From NCBI RefSeq assembly GCF_000974445.1, contig NZ_BBOJ01000012.1:186001-250000 (forward strand): a DNA stretch of 64,000 nt, given 5' to 3'. The stretch comes from Lentzea aerocolonigenes. GTDB taxonomy: Bacteria > Actinomycetota > Actinomycetes > Mycobacteriales > Pseudonocardiaceae. The notes below the pieces were generated by a model. That model saw nothing but the letters and a program-made list of their open reading frames with translations, did no database searches and was not told where the DNA came from. Made by a program: the position numbers and the translations under genes. Of the stretch, positions 15,585 through 24,987 are shown piece by piece (position 1 is the first letter of the stretch; every line of letters starts with the position of its first letter).

Positions 15585-18434
15585 ATGACACGACCATCCA
15601 TCCCCCTGCTCACACTGCTCTTAATCGGGTCGCTGGCCGTACGGGTCACGACGGCGACGGCCGCACCTGCCCTGACGGGCCTGGATGTCTCGTCAGGCAA
15701 TCGACGTTCCCCTGTTTCCGGCCTCTACGACTGGTCGAAAGCGGGGTACCGCGGCAATGGCGTGCTGCCCGGAAACAATGAGCTGAACCCGGACGCGAAC
15801 TGTCAGATCACGTCAACGGAACTCGCGTCGCAGTTCAACGTCCGCCCGAATGACACCGCGGACGACTCGGCCGGGCTCCAGGCCGCGATCGACTCCGTCA
15901 GGACGACGTGTTCGCCCACCGCGAGCTATTCGAAGCTCAGCCTCATCACGCTGCCCGCCGGTGAGCTGAAGGTCTCGAAAGAGCTCCACGTCGACGCGGA
16001 CTACCTGATCATCAGGGGTGCCGGCGCGACCGCCACGAAGATCGTCTACACGCCCGACGCGAACACCCGCTACGACGCGCTCACCCCGGACGGCTCGGAC
16101 TGGGACGAGGACGGGATGACGTTCGGGCAGGGCAAGGGAGGCTGGCTGTGGCCGGGCCGCGGCCTGTTCCGGGTCCAGTCACGCGGCGTGCACACGGCCT
16201 ACGCGAGTGACTACGCCGCGGCGCCGGAGAACCGCAAGGACATCTTCGAGGGCACGGTGAACGTGCACTGGAAGGCGGGCGCGAAGGTCAAGACGGCCGC
16301 CAAGGCCGGCGACAAGGTCGTCCAGGTCCAGTCCACGACGAACATCAAGGCGGGCACGCTCGTCAACGTCCGTGCCGCGAACTCGGTCAAGTTCTACGAG
16401 CAGCAGTTCGCCACCGGCACGGCGTACCCGTTGCTGAACATGCACATGCGCCAGCAGATCTTCACCGTCGCCTCGGTCTCGGGCAGCGCGGTGACGCTCG
16501 ACAAACCGCTGGAGTTCGACGTTCCTGTCAACTCCACCTCGGACGGTTCACCGGCGATTGACGGGGCGACGTACGACTCCAAGGTGTCGCCGCTGGTGGA
16601 CCCGGTCCTCGGCGTCGGGTTCGAGAACTTCGGCTTCACGCAGGCGATGCCGAACCTGAACCCCGCCGAGGCCGTCAACAACTACGGCAACATGGCGCCG
16701 GCGGACGAGATGCACGGCATCGTCTTCAAGTGGGCCGCGAACTCGTGGGTGCGCGGCATCCGCGCGGAGATGACGGGGTCGCACCCGATCGTCACCGAGG
16801 AGGCGAAGAACCTCCAGATCGTGGACAACTACCTCGACGGTTCGTGGAACAAGGGCAAGGGCGGCAACGGTTACTTCCGCGGCTCACGGGTGTGGGACTC
16901 GCTCTACGCCGGCAACACCTCACGCAACCTGCGGCACTTCACCTTTCAGTGGTCCGCGTCGGGCAACGTCGTGATCGGCAACGACTTCGACTCCGACCTG
17001 AACCTGCACGGCGGCTGGGAGCGCAACAACCTGTTCGAGAACAACACGGTCCGCGTCTCCTACGCGCACCGCTCGGGCAACTGCCGAGCGAACTGCGGCG
17101 AGGAGGGCGGCGGCGGTCCCGACGACTCGAACTGGTTCCCGATCTGGTGGGGCGCCGGCAAGAAGGCCGTGAAGTGGTCGGGTGCCTCCGGGCCGCGCAA
17201 CGTCTTCTTCCACAACGAGATGAGCAAGCAGCTGGCCACCGACGGCGCCTACCAGCCGTACTACGACGACCGGCAGCGGATCTACCAGTTCGGCTGGAAC
17301 GGCAGCGCCTACAAACACCTCGACGTCGGCGGCACCCCGATCGCGGACTGGGCGAAGAACGAGCAGCGCGACTACACCGGCGGTCACGGCGTCGACGCCA
17401 CGAGGACTGACGCGGCGAAGTCGTTGTTCCTCAAGAACCTGCCGGGCTCCGAGCCTCCGCCGGCCGAGGGCACCGTGACGACCGCCGAGCAGCTGAAAGC
17501 CGCGCTGGCCAACGCGAAACCCGGTGAGACGATCACGCTCGCGCCCGGCACCTACCGCGGTTCGTTCGTGACCACGAAGGCGGGCACCGCGAGCGCGCCG
17601 ATCACGCTCACCGGCCCGTCGACCGCGGTGCTGATCAACGACGGACCGTCCGGCGAGGCACCGTCCTGCCCGGCACCGACCGCGGGCTGGGACTCGGGTT
17701 ACGGCCTGTGGCTGTTCAACGCGCCGTACTGGAATCTCAAGGGTTTCAGCGTCACGGAGTCCAAGAAGGGCATCGTGCTGGACAACTCCCACCACGTCAC
17801 GATCGACGGCGTGAAGGTCTCCAGGACCGACGAGGAGGGTGTCCACTTCCGGCGCTCGTCCGCGGACGGCGTGATCAGGAACTCGACGGTCACCGACACC
17901 GGCCTGGTGCAGAAGGGGTACGGCGAGGGCGTCTACATCGGATCGGCGAACTCGAACTGGGCCTGCCACGGCAACTCCGGTGGCGTCGACAGGTCCGACC
18001 GCGTGCAGGTGCTCGGCAACAAGATCGGCCCCGGCACCGCCGCGGAACCGATCGACGTCAAGGAGGGCACGCACAACGGCCTGATCTCCGGCAACACGTT
18101 CGACGGCCGCGGCATCTCCGGGGAGAACTCCGCCGACTCGTGGATCGACGTCAAGGGCATCGGTTACCGCATCGAGAACAACACCGGCACCTTCGCCACA
18201 CCAGGTGTGTTCGCGAACGGCTACGAAACGCACAACCCGAGCACCACGCCGTCGTTCGCCAACGGTTGCGGCAACGTGTGGCGCGGCAACACCTCCGACC
18301 TCGGCGGCGTCGGCGAGTACGCCGTCAAGATCACGTCCACGTCGAAGTGCTCGGCCAACCCGAACGTCGTGCACGCCTCGAACACGGTCACCCGTGCCAC
18401 GAAGGGCCTGACGAACGTCCCGGTCACCCCGTAA
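15585..18434 (+). CDS. Secreted double parallel beta-helix protein (pectate lyase-like)
   Basis: A 949-residue protein with a signal peptide (basic MTRPS start, hydrophobic core, AATAAPA-type cleavage near residue 26). The first module (about 50-600) resembles the pectate-lyase-3/tailspike type of right-handed beta-helix (RPNDTADDSAGLQAAID opening). The second (about 620-949) is a separate parallel beta-helix of the type seen in chondroitinase-like and alginate lyase-like proteins (TAEQLKAALANAKPGETITL opening). A short Pro/Glu linker joins them. Both are carbohydrate-binding or lyase-type folds, but catalytic residues cannot be assigned. The start has a strong ribosome site and promoter. Confidence 0.8.
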   Translation: MTRPSIPLLTLLLIGSLAVRVTTATAAPALTGLDVSSGNRRSPVSGLYDWSKAGYRGNGVLPGNNELNPDANCQITSTELASQFNVRPNDTADDSAGLQAAIDSVRTTCSPTASYSKLSLITLPAGELKVSKELHVDADYLIIRGAGATATKIVYTPDANTRYDALTPDGSDWDEDGMTFGQGKGGWLWPGRGLFRVQSRGVHTAYASDYAAAPENRKDIFEGTVNVHWKAGAKVKTAAKAGDKVVQVQSTTNIKAGTLVNVRAANSVKFYEQQFATGTAYPLLNMHMRQQIFTVASVSGSAVTLDKPLEFDVPVNSTSDGSPAIDGATYDSKVSPLVDPVLGVGFENFGFTQAMPNLNPAEAVNNYGNMAPADEMHGIVFKWAANSWVRGIRAEMTGSHPIVTEEAKNLQIVDNYLDGSWNKGKGGNGYFRGSRVWDSLYAGNTSRNLRHFTFQWSASGNVVIGNDFDSDLNLHGGWERNNLFENNTVRVSYAHRSGNCRANCGEEGGGGPDDSNWFPIWWGAGKKAVKWSGASGPRNVFFHNEMSKQLATDGAYQPYYDDRQRIYQFGWNGSAYKHLDVGGTPIADWAKNEQRDYTGGHGVDATRTDAAKSLFLKNLPGSEPPPAEGTVTTAEQLKAALANAKPGETITLAPGTYRGSFVTTKAGTASAPITLTGPSTAVLINDGPSGEAPSCPAPTAGWDSGYGLWLFNAPYWNLKGFSVTESKKGIVLDNSHHVTIDGVKVSRTDEEGVHFRRSSADGVIRNSTVTDTGLVQKGYGEGVYIGSANSNWACHGNSGGVDRSDRVQVLGNKIGPGTAAEPIDVKEGTHNGLISGNTFDGRGISGENSADSWIDVKGIGYRIENNTGTFATPGVFANGYETHNPSTTPSFANGCGNVWRGNTSDLGGVGEYAVKITSTSKCSANPNVVHASNTVTRATKGLTNVPVTP

Positions 18435-19260
18435 CAGCGGGGGTCGCAGGGTCCCGATCGGTGTACGGCGGCGTCGCCGATCGGGCTCCCTGGCGCAGTG
18501 CGCGCACCTCGTCCCGCAGCGCCCGGACCTCCTGCAGCAACAGGTCGTCGTGCGTCGCGGCACGGGGTGCGGGCACCTGCTGCACGTCCGACTCCATCGC
18601 GCTGCACACCACCGCGATGAACAGGTTCAGCATGGTGAACGTGCCGACCAGCAGGTAGCAGAGGAAGAAGATCCACGCGAACGGCTGGTGCACCATCAGG
18701 TCGCGCATGACGTCCGACCAGCCGTCGCCCGTGGTGATCTGGAACAGCGTCAGCAAGGTCGAGCCCAGGTCGGCGAACCGCGGGTCGCCGGAGTCGCCGA
18801 AGAGGTTGCTCGCGATCACGCCGCCGACGTAGAGCAGCAGCACCAGCAGGCCGGTCAGCGAGATCAGGCCGGGCACCGACTTCACCAGCGCGGTGACCAC
18901 CCGGCGCATGCTCGGCACCATCGCCACGAGCCGCAGCGCCCGCAGGATCCTCATGGACCGCAACACCGACAGCGGACCGGCGGCCGGCAGCAACGCCACC
19001 GCGACGATCACGAAGTCGAAGATGTTCCACGGGTCGCGGAAGAACTTCCAGCCGAACGCGTACAACCGTGCGGCCAGCTCCCCGACGAAGATCGCGAGTG
19101 CCAGGTGGTCGATCAGGCTGAGCAGATCGCCGTTCTTCGCCACGATCGACGGCGACGTCTCGGCTCCGAGCGTGATCGCGTTGACGACGATCACGCAGAT
19201 GATCATCCACTGGAACCGCGTGCTCTCGACTACCTCACCGATGCGGGCGCGCAACGTCAT
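18424..19260 (-). CDS. Bacterial voltage-gated cation channel (NaChBac-type) with unusual filter
   Basis: A 278-residue six-helix ion channel subunit. S4 carries Arg at 101, 104, 107 and 110 with regular three-residue spacing. The pore loop reads TLFQITTGDGW (171-181), where classical NaChBac has TLESW, so the charged filter residue is Asp179. After S6 (about 193-222), a Leu-rich heptad tail (LLLQEVRALRDEVRALRQ) forms the expected four-helix coiled coil. The ATG at 19260 is chosen because AAGGAG lies nine bases upstream; a TTG nine bases earlier is too close to it. Its 3-prime end overlaps the beta-helix gene by 11 bases. Confidence 0.85.
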   Translation of the reverse strand: MTLRARIGEVVESTRFQWMIICVIVVNAITLGAETSPSIVAKNGDLLSLIDHLALAIFVGELAARLYAFGWKFFRDPWNIFDFVIVAVALLPAAGPLSVLRSMRILRALRLVAMVPSMRRVVTALVKSVPGLISLTGLLVLLLYVGGVIASNLFGDSGDPRFADLGSTLLTLFQITTGDGWSDVMRDLMVHQPFAWIFFLCYLLVGTFTMLNLFIAVVCSAMESDVQQVPAPRAATHDDLLLQEVRALRDEVRALRQGARSATPPYTDRDPATPAVTG

Positions 19261-19321
19261 GCCGGACAACTCCTTGCCGTGGGGACAAGGGCTCTATCGG
19301 CCGGAGGTGGGCCCGAGCTGA

Positions 19322-20275
19322 TCACCCGGTCGTGTTGATCAGTTCCAGCCGGCTCGCGGTGCGGGCGAGGTCGAGCGCCTCGCCCCCGACGATCTCGGCC
19401 AGCGGGTGGTCGCTCACCAGGGTCAGCCGGACGTCGGCGTCGACGAGCACGTCCACGACGTTCGCGAACCGTTGCTGCGCCTCGCGATCGCACGTCTCGA
19501 GCCGCGGCACGGCGGTGATCACCCAGTCGTCGAAGCGGTCCGCGAGCACGAGGTAGTCCTGGGTCGACGTCGGTTTCTCGCACAGGTCGCCGAAGTCGAA
19601 CCAGATCCGCTTCCCGGACGTGCCGAGCGCGGTGACGTCGCGGCCGTTGACGTTCAGGACGACCGGTGTCGCCGGAAGTTCCGCGTCCGTGCGGATCTCG
19701 CCGGTCTCGAACCGCGACCGCGGTCGTCCGTGCAGGTGCCGGTAGTCCGTGGCGCCCTTCAGTTCCACGGTGTCCATGAGCTTCTTCACCAGCGCGATGC
19801 CGGGCAGGAAGTGGTCGTGGTAGAGCGGGTTCGGCAACAGGCCGTCCGGCGGGTAGTTGGACGTGGCGATGATCATCACCTTGCGGTCTTGGAGCGTCTC
19901 CAAGAGCCGGGTCATCAGCATCGCGTCACCGACGTCGTGCAGGTGGAACTCGTCGAACGCGAGCACCTGGCTGCGTCCGATCAGCTCGTCCACGGCCTTG
20001 CGGACCGCACCACGCTCGTGCAGCCGTTCGGAGATCCGTGCGTGCAGCTCCCGGAAGAAGGAGTGGAAGTGCACGCGCCGTTTCTTGCGCACGGGCAACA
20101 CGTCGAAGAACGCGTCCGCGAGGAAGCTCTTGCCGCGGCCGACCGGCCCGTGCAGGTAGACGCCCCTGCGCCGCTCCCCCAGCGCGGCCAGCAGGTCAAC
20201 GGCCGCGAGCTGGGCGTCGTCCAGGTCGTATCCGCTGCTCGACACGCGTGCGAGCAGGCTGTCGCGAAGATCCAC
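19322..20275 (-). CDS. zapE: AFG1/ZapE family ATPase
   Basis: A 317-residue P-loop ATPase. Walker A is GPVGRGKS at 43-50, Walker B is VLAFDEFH at 104-111, and sensor-1 is ATSNYPPDGL near 137. This is the AFG1 family; ZapE in E. coli binds the FtsZ ring under stress, and mitochondrial relatives act in protein quality control. Length is normal. The start is GTG at 20275. The channel gene follows 61 bases downstream on the same strand, which may be chance. Confidence 0.85.
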   Translation of the reverse strand: MDLRDSLLARVSSSGYDLDDAQLAAVDLLAALGERRRGVYLHGPVGRGKSFLADAFFDVLPVRKKRRVHFHSFFRELHARISERLHERGAVRKAVDELIGRSQVLAFDEFHLHDVGDAMLMTRLLETLQDRKVMIIATSNYPPDGLLPNPLYHDHFLPGIALVKKLMDTVELKGATDYRHLHGRPRSRFETGEIRTDAELPATPVVLNVNGRDVTALGTSGKRIWFDFGDLCEKPTSTQDYLVLADRFDDWVITAVPRLETCDREAQQRFANVVDVLVDADVRLTLVSDHPLAEIVGGEALDLARTASRLELINTTG

Positions 20276-20303
20276 GGTTACCCCCGCGGCCAGCTTACAA
20301 AGA

Positions 20304-20693
20304 TCACCTGCCCACCTGGTCCAGGGCTGCCTGCAACGACTCGACGTACCCCTCGCTCGTCACGGTTGCGCCGCTCACGGTGTCGATGTCGGCGCTCTGC
20401 GCGTTGAGGGTCTCCTGCACGAGGATCGGCAACGCGCGTGCGTTGATCTGCTCGTCCTTGCGGTTGCCGTCCGGGTATTGCGGCACGGTCACGGCGGTGA
20501 TCCTGTCGCCGTCCAGGGTGATCGCGACCTGGACCGGGCCCCACCGCGTGTCCACCGCGGGTCCGGTCACGGTGCCCTGGCCGGGCGACTGCGCGACCGG
20601 CGTGGTCATCGGACCGGACAACGAGGTGCGGTAGCCGAACAGGAGCACCAGCGCGGCCGCGGTGCTGATCACCCAGGCGAGAATGCGCTTCAC
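20304..20693 (-). CDS. FMN-binding domain protein, membrane-anchored
   Basis: A 129-residue protein with one N-terminal membrane segment (about 5-20) and an extracytoplasmic FMN-binding domain. The flavinylation motif DTVSGATVTS is at 104-113; in this family the Thr of SGAT is joined covalently to FMN by ApbE. It follows the ferric-reductase-like gene by four bases, which suggests that it passes electrons to or from that flavocytochrome. The start is GTG. Confidence 0.85.
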   Translation of the reverse strand: MKRILAWVISTAAALVLLFGYRTSLSGPMTTPVAQSPGQGTVTGPAVDTRWGPVQVAITLDGDRITAVTVPQYPDGNRKDEQINARALPILVQETLNAQSADIDTVSGATVTSEGYVESLQAALDQVGR

Positions 20694-20697
20694 GACG

Positions 20698-22080
20698 TCA
20701 CCACCTGAACTCCTCGACGTGGACGCGTTCGTCCGGCACGCCGCACGCGAGCGCGACCCGGCGCACCACCTCCGCCCAGGACGAAGGGCCGCACACGTAG
20801 ACCTCGCGCGCGGCGACGTCCGGTATCCAGTGCCGCAACGCGGTCACGTCGTCGACCGGCACGCCGTCGCCGAGCCACGACCCGGCCGACCGGCGCGGGC
20901 CGGGCAGGTCGACGACGCGCAGACCGCGTTCCCGCGCCAGCACGCCGAGCTCGCCGGCGAACAGCGGACGGTCCCGGAAACGGTGCAGCAGCACCACTTC
21001 TCCCGGCGCGTAGTCGAGTCCCTCGGCCAGCGCCCGCAACGGCGCCACCCCGACACCTGCCCCGATCAACGCCACCCCGCGCCGCGTGCGGACGCGGTCG
21101 GTGAGCCGGCCGAACGGACCTTCGAACAGCACCGGCGTGCCAGGGCGCACCCCGCGCACCTCGGCACTGCCGTCGCCGAGCGTCTTCACCGTGATCCGCA
21201 GAGTCCGGCCGTCGGGCGCGGCGGACAGCGAGTACGGATGGCCGCGCGTCCAGCCGGGACCGTGCAGAAACCGCCAGCCGAAGAACTGTCCGGCCCGCAC
21301 GGGCAACCGGTCCAGCCGCCGTCCCGACAGGTGGATCGACACGACGTCGTCGTCCTCGGGCACCACCGAAGTGACCCGCAGGCGGTGCCGGCCGTTGCGC
21401 CACAACGGCAGGACGAGCCGCCACACCACGACAGCCACCGCCGCCGCTGCCCACAGGCTCCACCAGTAGGCCGTTTCCGCCGCCGAACCGAGGAAGTCCT
21501 GGCCCGTCCACAGCTGGTGCGGCAACGCGAGACCGACGCCGAGGTAGCCGTAGAGGTGCAACAGGTGCCACGACTCGTACCGCAGCTTCCTGCGTGCGGC
21601 CTTGATGCTCGTGACGACCGTCATCACCAGACAGGCCGTTCCCGCGAGTGCCAGCAACATCGCCGGATAGCCGGTGACGAGGTCCCAGAACTCCGCGGGC
21701 GTGCGCGTCAGGTCACCCGCCGCGTAACCCCAGGTGATCAGCACCAGGTGGGCGAGCACGAGGTTGAACGACGTGAAGCCGACGATCCGGTGCACGGCGA
21801 CCAGGCGGTCCTGCCCGAACGCCCGTTCCAGCAGCGGCAGCCGCGCCATCAGCAGCACCTGCACCAGCAACAGGTCCGAACCCAGCAGGCCGGTGAGCCG
21901 GCCGAGCGAGGTCAGCCCGGTCTCCCAGTCGCCGAGGTCGGTGATCCCGCCGCCGGCCGCCCACCAGTACGTCACGAGCAGCAGCCCGGCCCACAGCACC
22001 GCGATCGCACCGAGCCGCAGGCCGGTGTCGAGCGGGCGTCTTCGCACGATCGGTGAAGCGGGGGTGAGTGTCGCTGTCAT
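20698..22080 (-). CDS. Ferric reductase-like transmembrane flavocytochrome
   Basis: A 460-residue protein. The N-terminal 230 residues have about six membrane helices with His pairs (RIVGFTSFNLVLAH, and SWHLLHLYGYL) expected to bind haem. The C-terminal 230 residues are a ferredoxin-NADP reductase-type module with an FAD site (RGHPYSLS), a GAGVGVAPLRAL nucleotide motif and a VYVCGPSSW end. It moves electrons from NAD(P)H across the membrane, probably to the FMN-binding partner encoded next. The ATG at 22080 is preceded by AGGAG. Confidence 0.87.
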   Translation of the reverse strand: MTATLTPASPIVRRRPLDTGLRLGAIAVLWAGLLLVTYWWAAGGGITDLGDWETGLTSLGRLTGLLGSDLLLVQVLLMARLPLLERAFGQDRLVAVHRIVGFTSFNLVLAHLVLITWGYAAGDLTRTPAEFWDLVTGYPAMLLALAGTACLVMTVVTSIKAARRKLRYESWHLLHLYGYLGVGLALPHQLWTGQDFLGSAAETAYWWSLWAAAAVAVVVWRLVLPLWRNGRHRLRVTSVVPEDDDVVSIHLSGRRLDRLPVRAGQFFGWRFLHGPGWTRGHPYSLSAAPDGRTLRITVKTLGDGSAEVRGVRPGTPVLFEGPFGRLTDRVRTRRGVALIGAGVGVAPLRALAEGLDYAPGEVVLLHRFRDRPLFAGELGVLARERGLRVVDLPGPRRSAGSWLGDGVPVDDVTALRHWIPDVAAREVYVCGPSSWAEVVRRVALACGVPDERVHVEEFRW

Positions 22081-22182
22081 GGGCGGGCTCCTCTTCGTTC
22101 AACCCGTTCCATGCTCGGCAGCGACCCTGAACGCACCAGTAGAGCCAGCTGTGAGTCAGCTGAACGGCCTACGATCACCGGT

Positions 22183-23124
22183 GTGAGCAACGTCGAAGCC
22201 GAGCCCGCCGAACTGACGTGCACCTCCACCCCCGGCGGCGTCGAGGTCCTGGGCCCGCGGGACGTGCCGCTGGGCGGTCCGCGTGCGATGTCGGTGCGCC
22301 GTACGTTGCCCCAAAAACAACGGTCTCTCATCGGCGCGTGGTGCTTCTGCGACCACTACGGCCCGGACGAGGTCCGCATGGACGTGGCGCCACATCCCCA
22401 CACGGGCCTGCAAACGGTCAGTTGGCTGTTCACCGGCGAGATCGAGCACCGCGACAGCCTCGGCGTGCACGCGTTCGTGCGCCCTGGCGAGCTGAACCTG
22501 ATGACCGGCGGCCGCGGCATCGCGCACTCCGAGGTCTCGACCGCGTCGTCCACCGTGCTCCACGGCGTGCAGCTCTGGCTCGCCCTGCCCGACGCCCACC
22601 GCGACGCCCCGCGCAACTTCCAGCACTACGCCCCGCCGACGGTGACAGTCGACGGCGCGTCGGTGCGCGTCTTCCTCGGCTCGCTGGCCGGTTCGACGTC
22701 ACCGGTGCCCACGTTCACCCCGCTGCTCGGCGCCGAGATCACCCTGCCCGCAGGGGCGACGATCGAACTCGAGGTGGCTCGCGAGTTCGAGCACGGCGTC
22801 CTCCTCGACACCGGCGACGTGACCGTCGAAGGCACCACCCTCACCGCCGGCGACCTCGGCTACACCGGCACGGGCCGCGCGACGCTGACCCTGTCGACCC
22901 GCGACGGCGCGAGGGTGGTGCTGCTCGGCGGCGAGCCGTTCGGCGAGGAGATCGTGATGTGGTGGAACTTCGTGGGCCGCACCCACGACGAGATCGTCGC
23001 GTACCGGGACGAGTGGCAGGCGGAGACGGACAGGTTCGGCCGGGTGGAGGGCTACGGCGGCACCCGATTGCCCGCACCACCGCTCCCCGGTGGCCGCCTG
23101 CGTCCGCGCGGCAATCCCGCCTGA
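22183..23124 (+). CDS. Pirin family protein
   Basis: A 313-residue bicupin. Pirin metal ligands are visible in DVAPHPHTGLQTVSWLF (two His), followed by an acidic GEIEHRDSLG and a downstream HSE (GRGIAHSEVS). The C-terminal pirin domain ends with an AYRDEWQ stretch. Bacterial pirins are non-haem iron proteins, some with quercetinase activity; the role here is unknown. The GTG at 22183 is preferred to an ATG 72 bases upstream because the extra residues are not pirin-like. It is divergent from the flavocytochrome. Confidence 0.85.
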   Translation: MSNVEAEPAELTCTSTPGGVEVLGPRDVPLGGPRAMSVRRTLPQKQRSLIGAWCFCDHYGPDEVRMDVAPHPHTGLQTVSWLFTGEIEHRDSLGVHAFVRPGELNLMTGGRGIAHSEVSTASSTVLHGVQLWLALPDAHRDAPRNFQHYAPPTVTVDGASVRVFLGSLAGSTSPVPTFTPLLGAEITLPAGATIELEVAREFEHGVLLDTGDVTVEGTTLTAGDLGYTGTGRATLTLSTRDGARVVLLGGEPFGEEIVMWWNFVGRTHDEIVAYRDEWQAETDRFGRVEGYGGTRLPAPPLPGGRLRPRGNPA

Positions 23125-23135
23125 CCGCCCAGCCG

Positions 23136-24230
23136 TCACGCGTCGTCCTGGCCCGCGCTCAAGCTCCGGTAGCGGCGGATCAGGATCGAGTGAAACGGGT
23201 TGGACGATTCGTTGTACTGGTACTGGATCTCTTCCGGCACCGGCACACATCCCCCTGGCCGGAACTGCGACGCGAGTTCCCGGGAGTTGTTCCGGAATTC
23301 TTTGACGATCTGCCCGCAGCAAGGAAACCTGAACATCTCCGCGTAGCCGTCCACGGCACCGGTCGACGCCAGGTGTCTCGGCGGTTCAGGGTGCCACTTG
23401 TTGTCGAGGTGCAGAAGTCCGCGCAGCATCGCGATCTCGACCCGGTCCTCCTCCGCGATGCCGTGGTGCGACGAGACAGGCATCGCTTCACGTATCTTGA
23501 GCTCCTCCTCCAGAAACGGGCGCATGACTCCGACCAGCTCGAGGTAGCGAGCCTTCTCGAGTTCGCCGATGGTCTTGCGTTTCGCTTCGGCCGCCCTGCT
23601 CGCGGAGAGGAACTCCAGCACCAGCTCGGGCAGTTCCGGCGCCGAGCCCGGCCGTCTCACCGCCCACTCCTCGGCATCGCGGTGCTCGACACCGCGCAAC
23701 AGCGCATCCTCTGCCCGGCCACCCGCGTCCCACCGTTGAGCGGCTGCCAGCAGCCTTGTTCCACCGCGGAGCCACACGACGTCCTGATCGACAGCCGCCG
23801 CGAGCAGCGCCAGCTGATCGGCGCTGACGACCGCGTCCCCGCCGGCGAACTTCACCTTGATGTTCAGCGCGGACAGTCTGGGCGGAGCCTTCGCGAAGTC
23901 GATCTCCCTGCACAGCACCGGAATGACTCGCTTCTTGAGGTTCTGCGCGAAGGCGATCTCCTCGTCGCAGATCGCCGACCGGATCGAATCCGGAGACACG
24001 ACGAAAAGAACGACGTCCGCCAATGCGATCATTTCCTGCAGGCGGATCCACCAGAGGTCCTCGGCGGAAATACCCGTGATCACGTTGTTCGGATCGCGGG
24101 AGGACTGGTCGAAGTCCACCAGGTAACCTCGCGCGTCGAGTTCCGCGGCGAGCCGAATGACGAAGTCCGAGTCTTTGCGCGAGTACGACAGAAAGACCCT
24201 GGTTCGCGCTTCGTCCGAGCTGGCGGCCAT
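23136..24230 (-). CDS. TIR-domain protein with novel C-terminus
   Basis: A 364-residue protein. The N-terminal TIR domain (about 10-150) has FLSYSRKDSDFV and SPDSIRSAICDEEIAFA. Glu91 falls where NADase-type TIRs keep their catalytic Glu. Next comes a linker (LLRGVEHRDAEEWA, FLSASRAAEAKRK) like that between TIR and NTPase modules in nSTAND proteins, but no NTPase or WD40 follows. The C-terminal 130 residues carry a FPCCGQ Cys pair and are unfamiliar. The ATG has a GGGAG site nearby. Its codon use is less GC-biased than that of its neighbours, a possible sign of transfer. Confidence 0.8.
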   Translation of the reverse strand: MAASSDEARTRVFLSYSRKDSDFVIRLAAELDARGYLVDFDQSSRDPNNVITGISAEDLWWIRLQEMIALADVVLFVVSPDSIRSAICDEEIAFAQNLKKRVIPVLCREIDFAKAPPRLSALNIKVKFAGGDAVVSADQLALLAAAVDQDVVWLRGGTRLLAAAQRWDAGGRAEDALLRGVEHRDAEEWAVRRPGSAPELPELVLEFLSASRAAEAKRKTIGELEKARYLELVGVMRPFLEEELKIREAMPVSSHHGIAEEDRVEIAMLRGLLHLDNKWHPEPPRHLASTGAVDGYAEMFRFPCCGQIVKEFRNNSRELASQFRPGGCVPVPEEIQYQYNESSNPFHSILIRRYRSLSAGQDDA

Positions 24231-24521
24231 GGCTGGCTCCCGTCCGATCTTCCGCAAGTATCGCGCACGCGGGAAGCACGTGCGCCAGATCTCGACCGGC
24301 GACACGAGCCGGAGCCAGATCTCACTTTCCGTACCGAATCGACTACGGACAGACCTGTCGGCCACTGCTCCGAACGGACGCCGGGTGCCATCGTGACGCA
24401 CATCTCAACCGGCCCGACCGCCTAGTTGTCAAAAGTCATACTCAGGGAGCATTGAAAATCACGTTCCGATCGCTTTTCCTGAGCGAGGCATCCACGGAGG
24501 TTGCCGCGCGTCTAAGGGGGC

Positions 24522-24923
24522 ATGACGAACGTGACACGAGTGGGCGCCGAGTCCGTCTTCGCCTTCATCGCTCCATCTGGGCGCCCCATGCCCGTCGAGG
24601 TCGAGCTGGGCTACCGCGCCGACGACCCGCACGCCGTGACCATGACGTTCCGCATGGGACGCCAGGAGACCGTGTGGCTCGTGAGCCGCGACCTGCTCGC
24701 CGACGGCCTGATCACCACCAGCGGCGCCGGCGACGTGCGGCTGCGCCCCCACAACTCCACGACCGCCGTCCTCGAGCTGCGGTCGGACGTCTCCCAGGCG
24801 GTCTTCCACGTGCGCTCCTCGGAGCTGCAGGAGTTCCTCAACTCCACCTACGACGTGGTGGCCCCGGGACACGAGAACGACCACTTCGACTTCGAGGCCG
24901 AGATGCGCAAGCTCCTCGACTAG
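24522..24923 (+). CDS. SsgA family sporulation/cell division regulator
   Basis: A 133-residue SsgA-like protein. Family hallmarks: EVELGYRADDPHAVTMTFRM, followed by TVWLVSRDLLADGL and a C-terminal FLNSTYDVV helix. SsgA-like proteins occur only in morphologically complex actinobacteria and guide septum placement and peptidoglycan remodelling. The ATG at 24522 lies very close to a GGGGG ribosome site, so the GTG at 24531 is a possible true start. It is divergent from the TIR gene across 291 bases. Confidence 0.88.
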   Translation: MTNVTRVGAESVFAFIAPSGRPMPVEVELGYRADDPHAVTMTFRMGRQETVWLVSRDLLADGLITTSGAGDVRLRPHNSTTAVLELRSDVSQAVFHVRSSELQEFLNSTYDVVAPGHENDHFDFEAEMRKLLD

Positions 24924-24987
24924 GCACCGCAGCTTCACCCGAACGAGCCCGTGGCATGGACCAATTCCAAGCCATAGCTTGAATTGC

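Noticed and set aside
22218-24425. Plus-strand frame of 735 codons over the pirin and TIR genes
   Set aside because: Arg/His-rich shadow. The pirin and TIR frames have conserved motifs and starts with sense.
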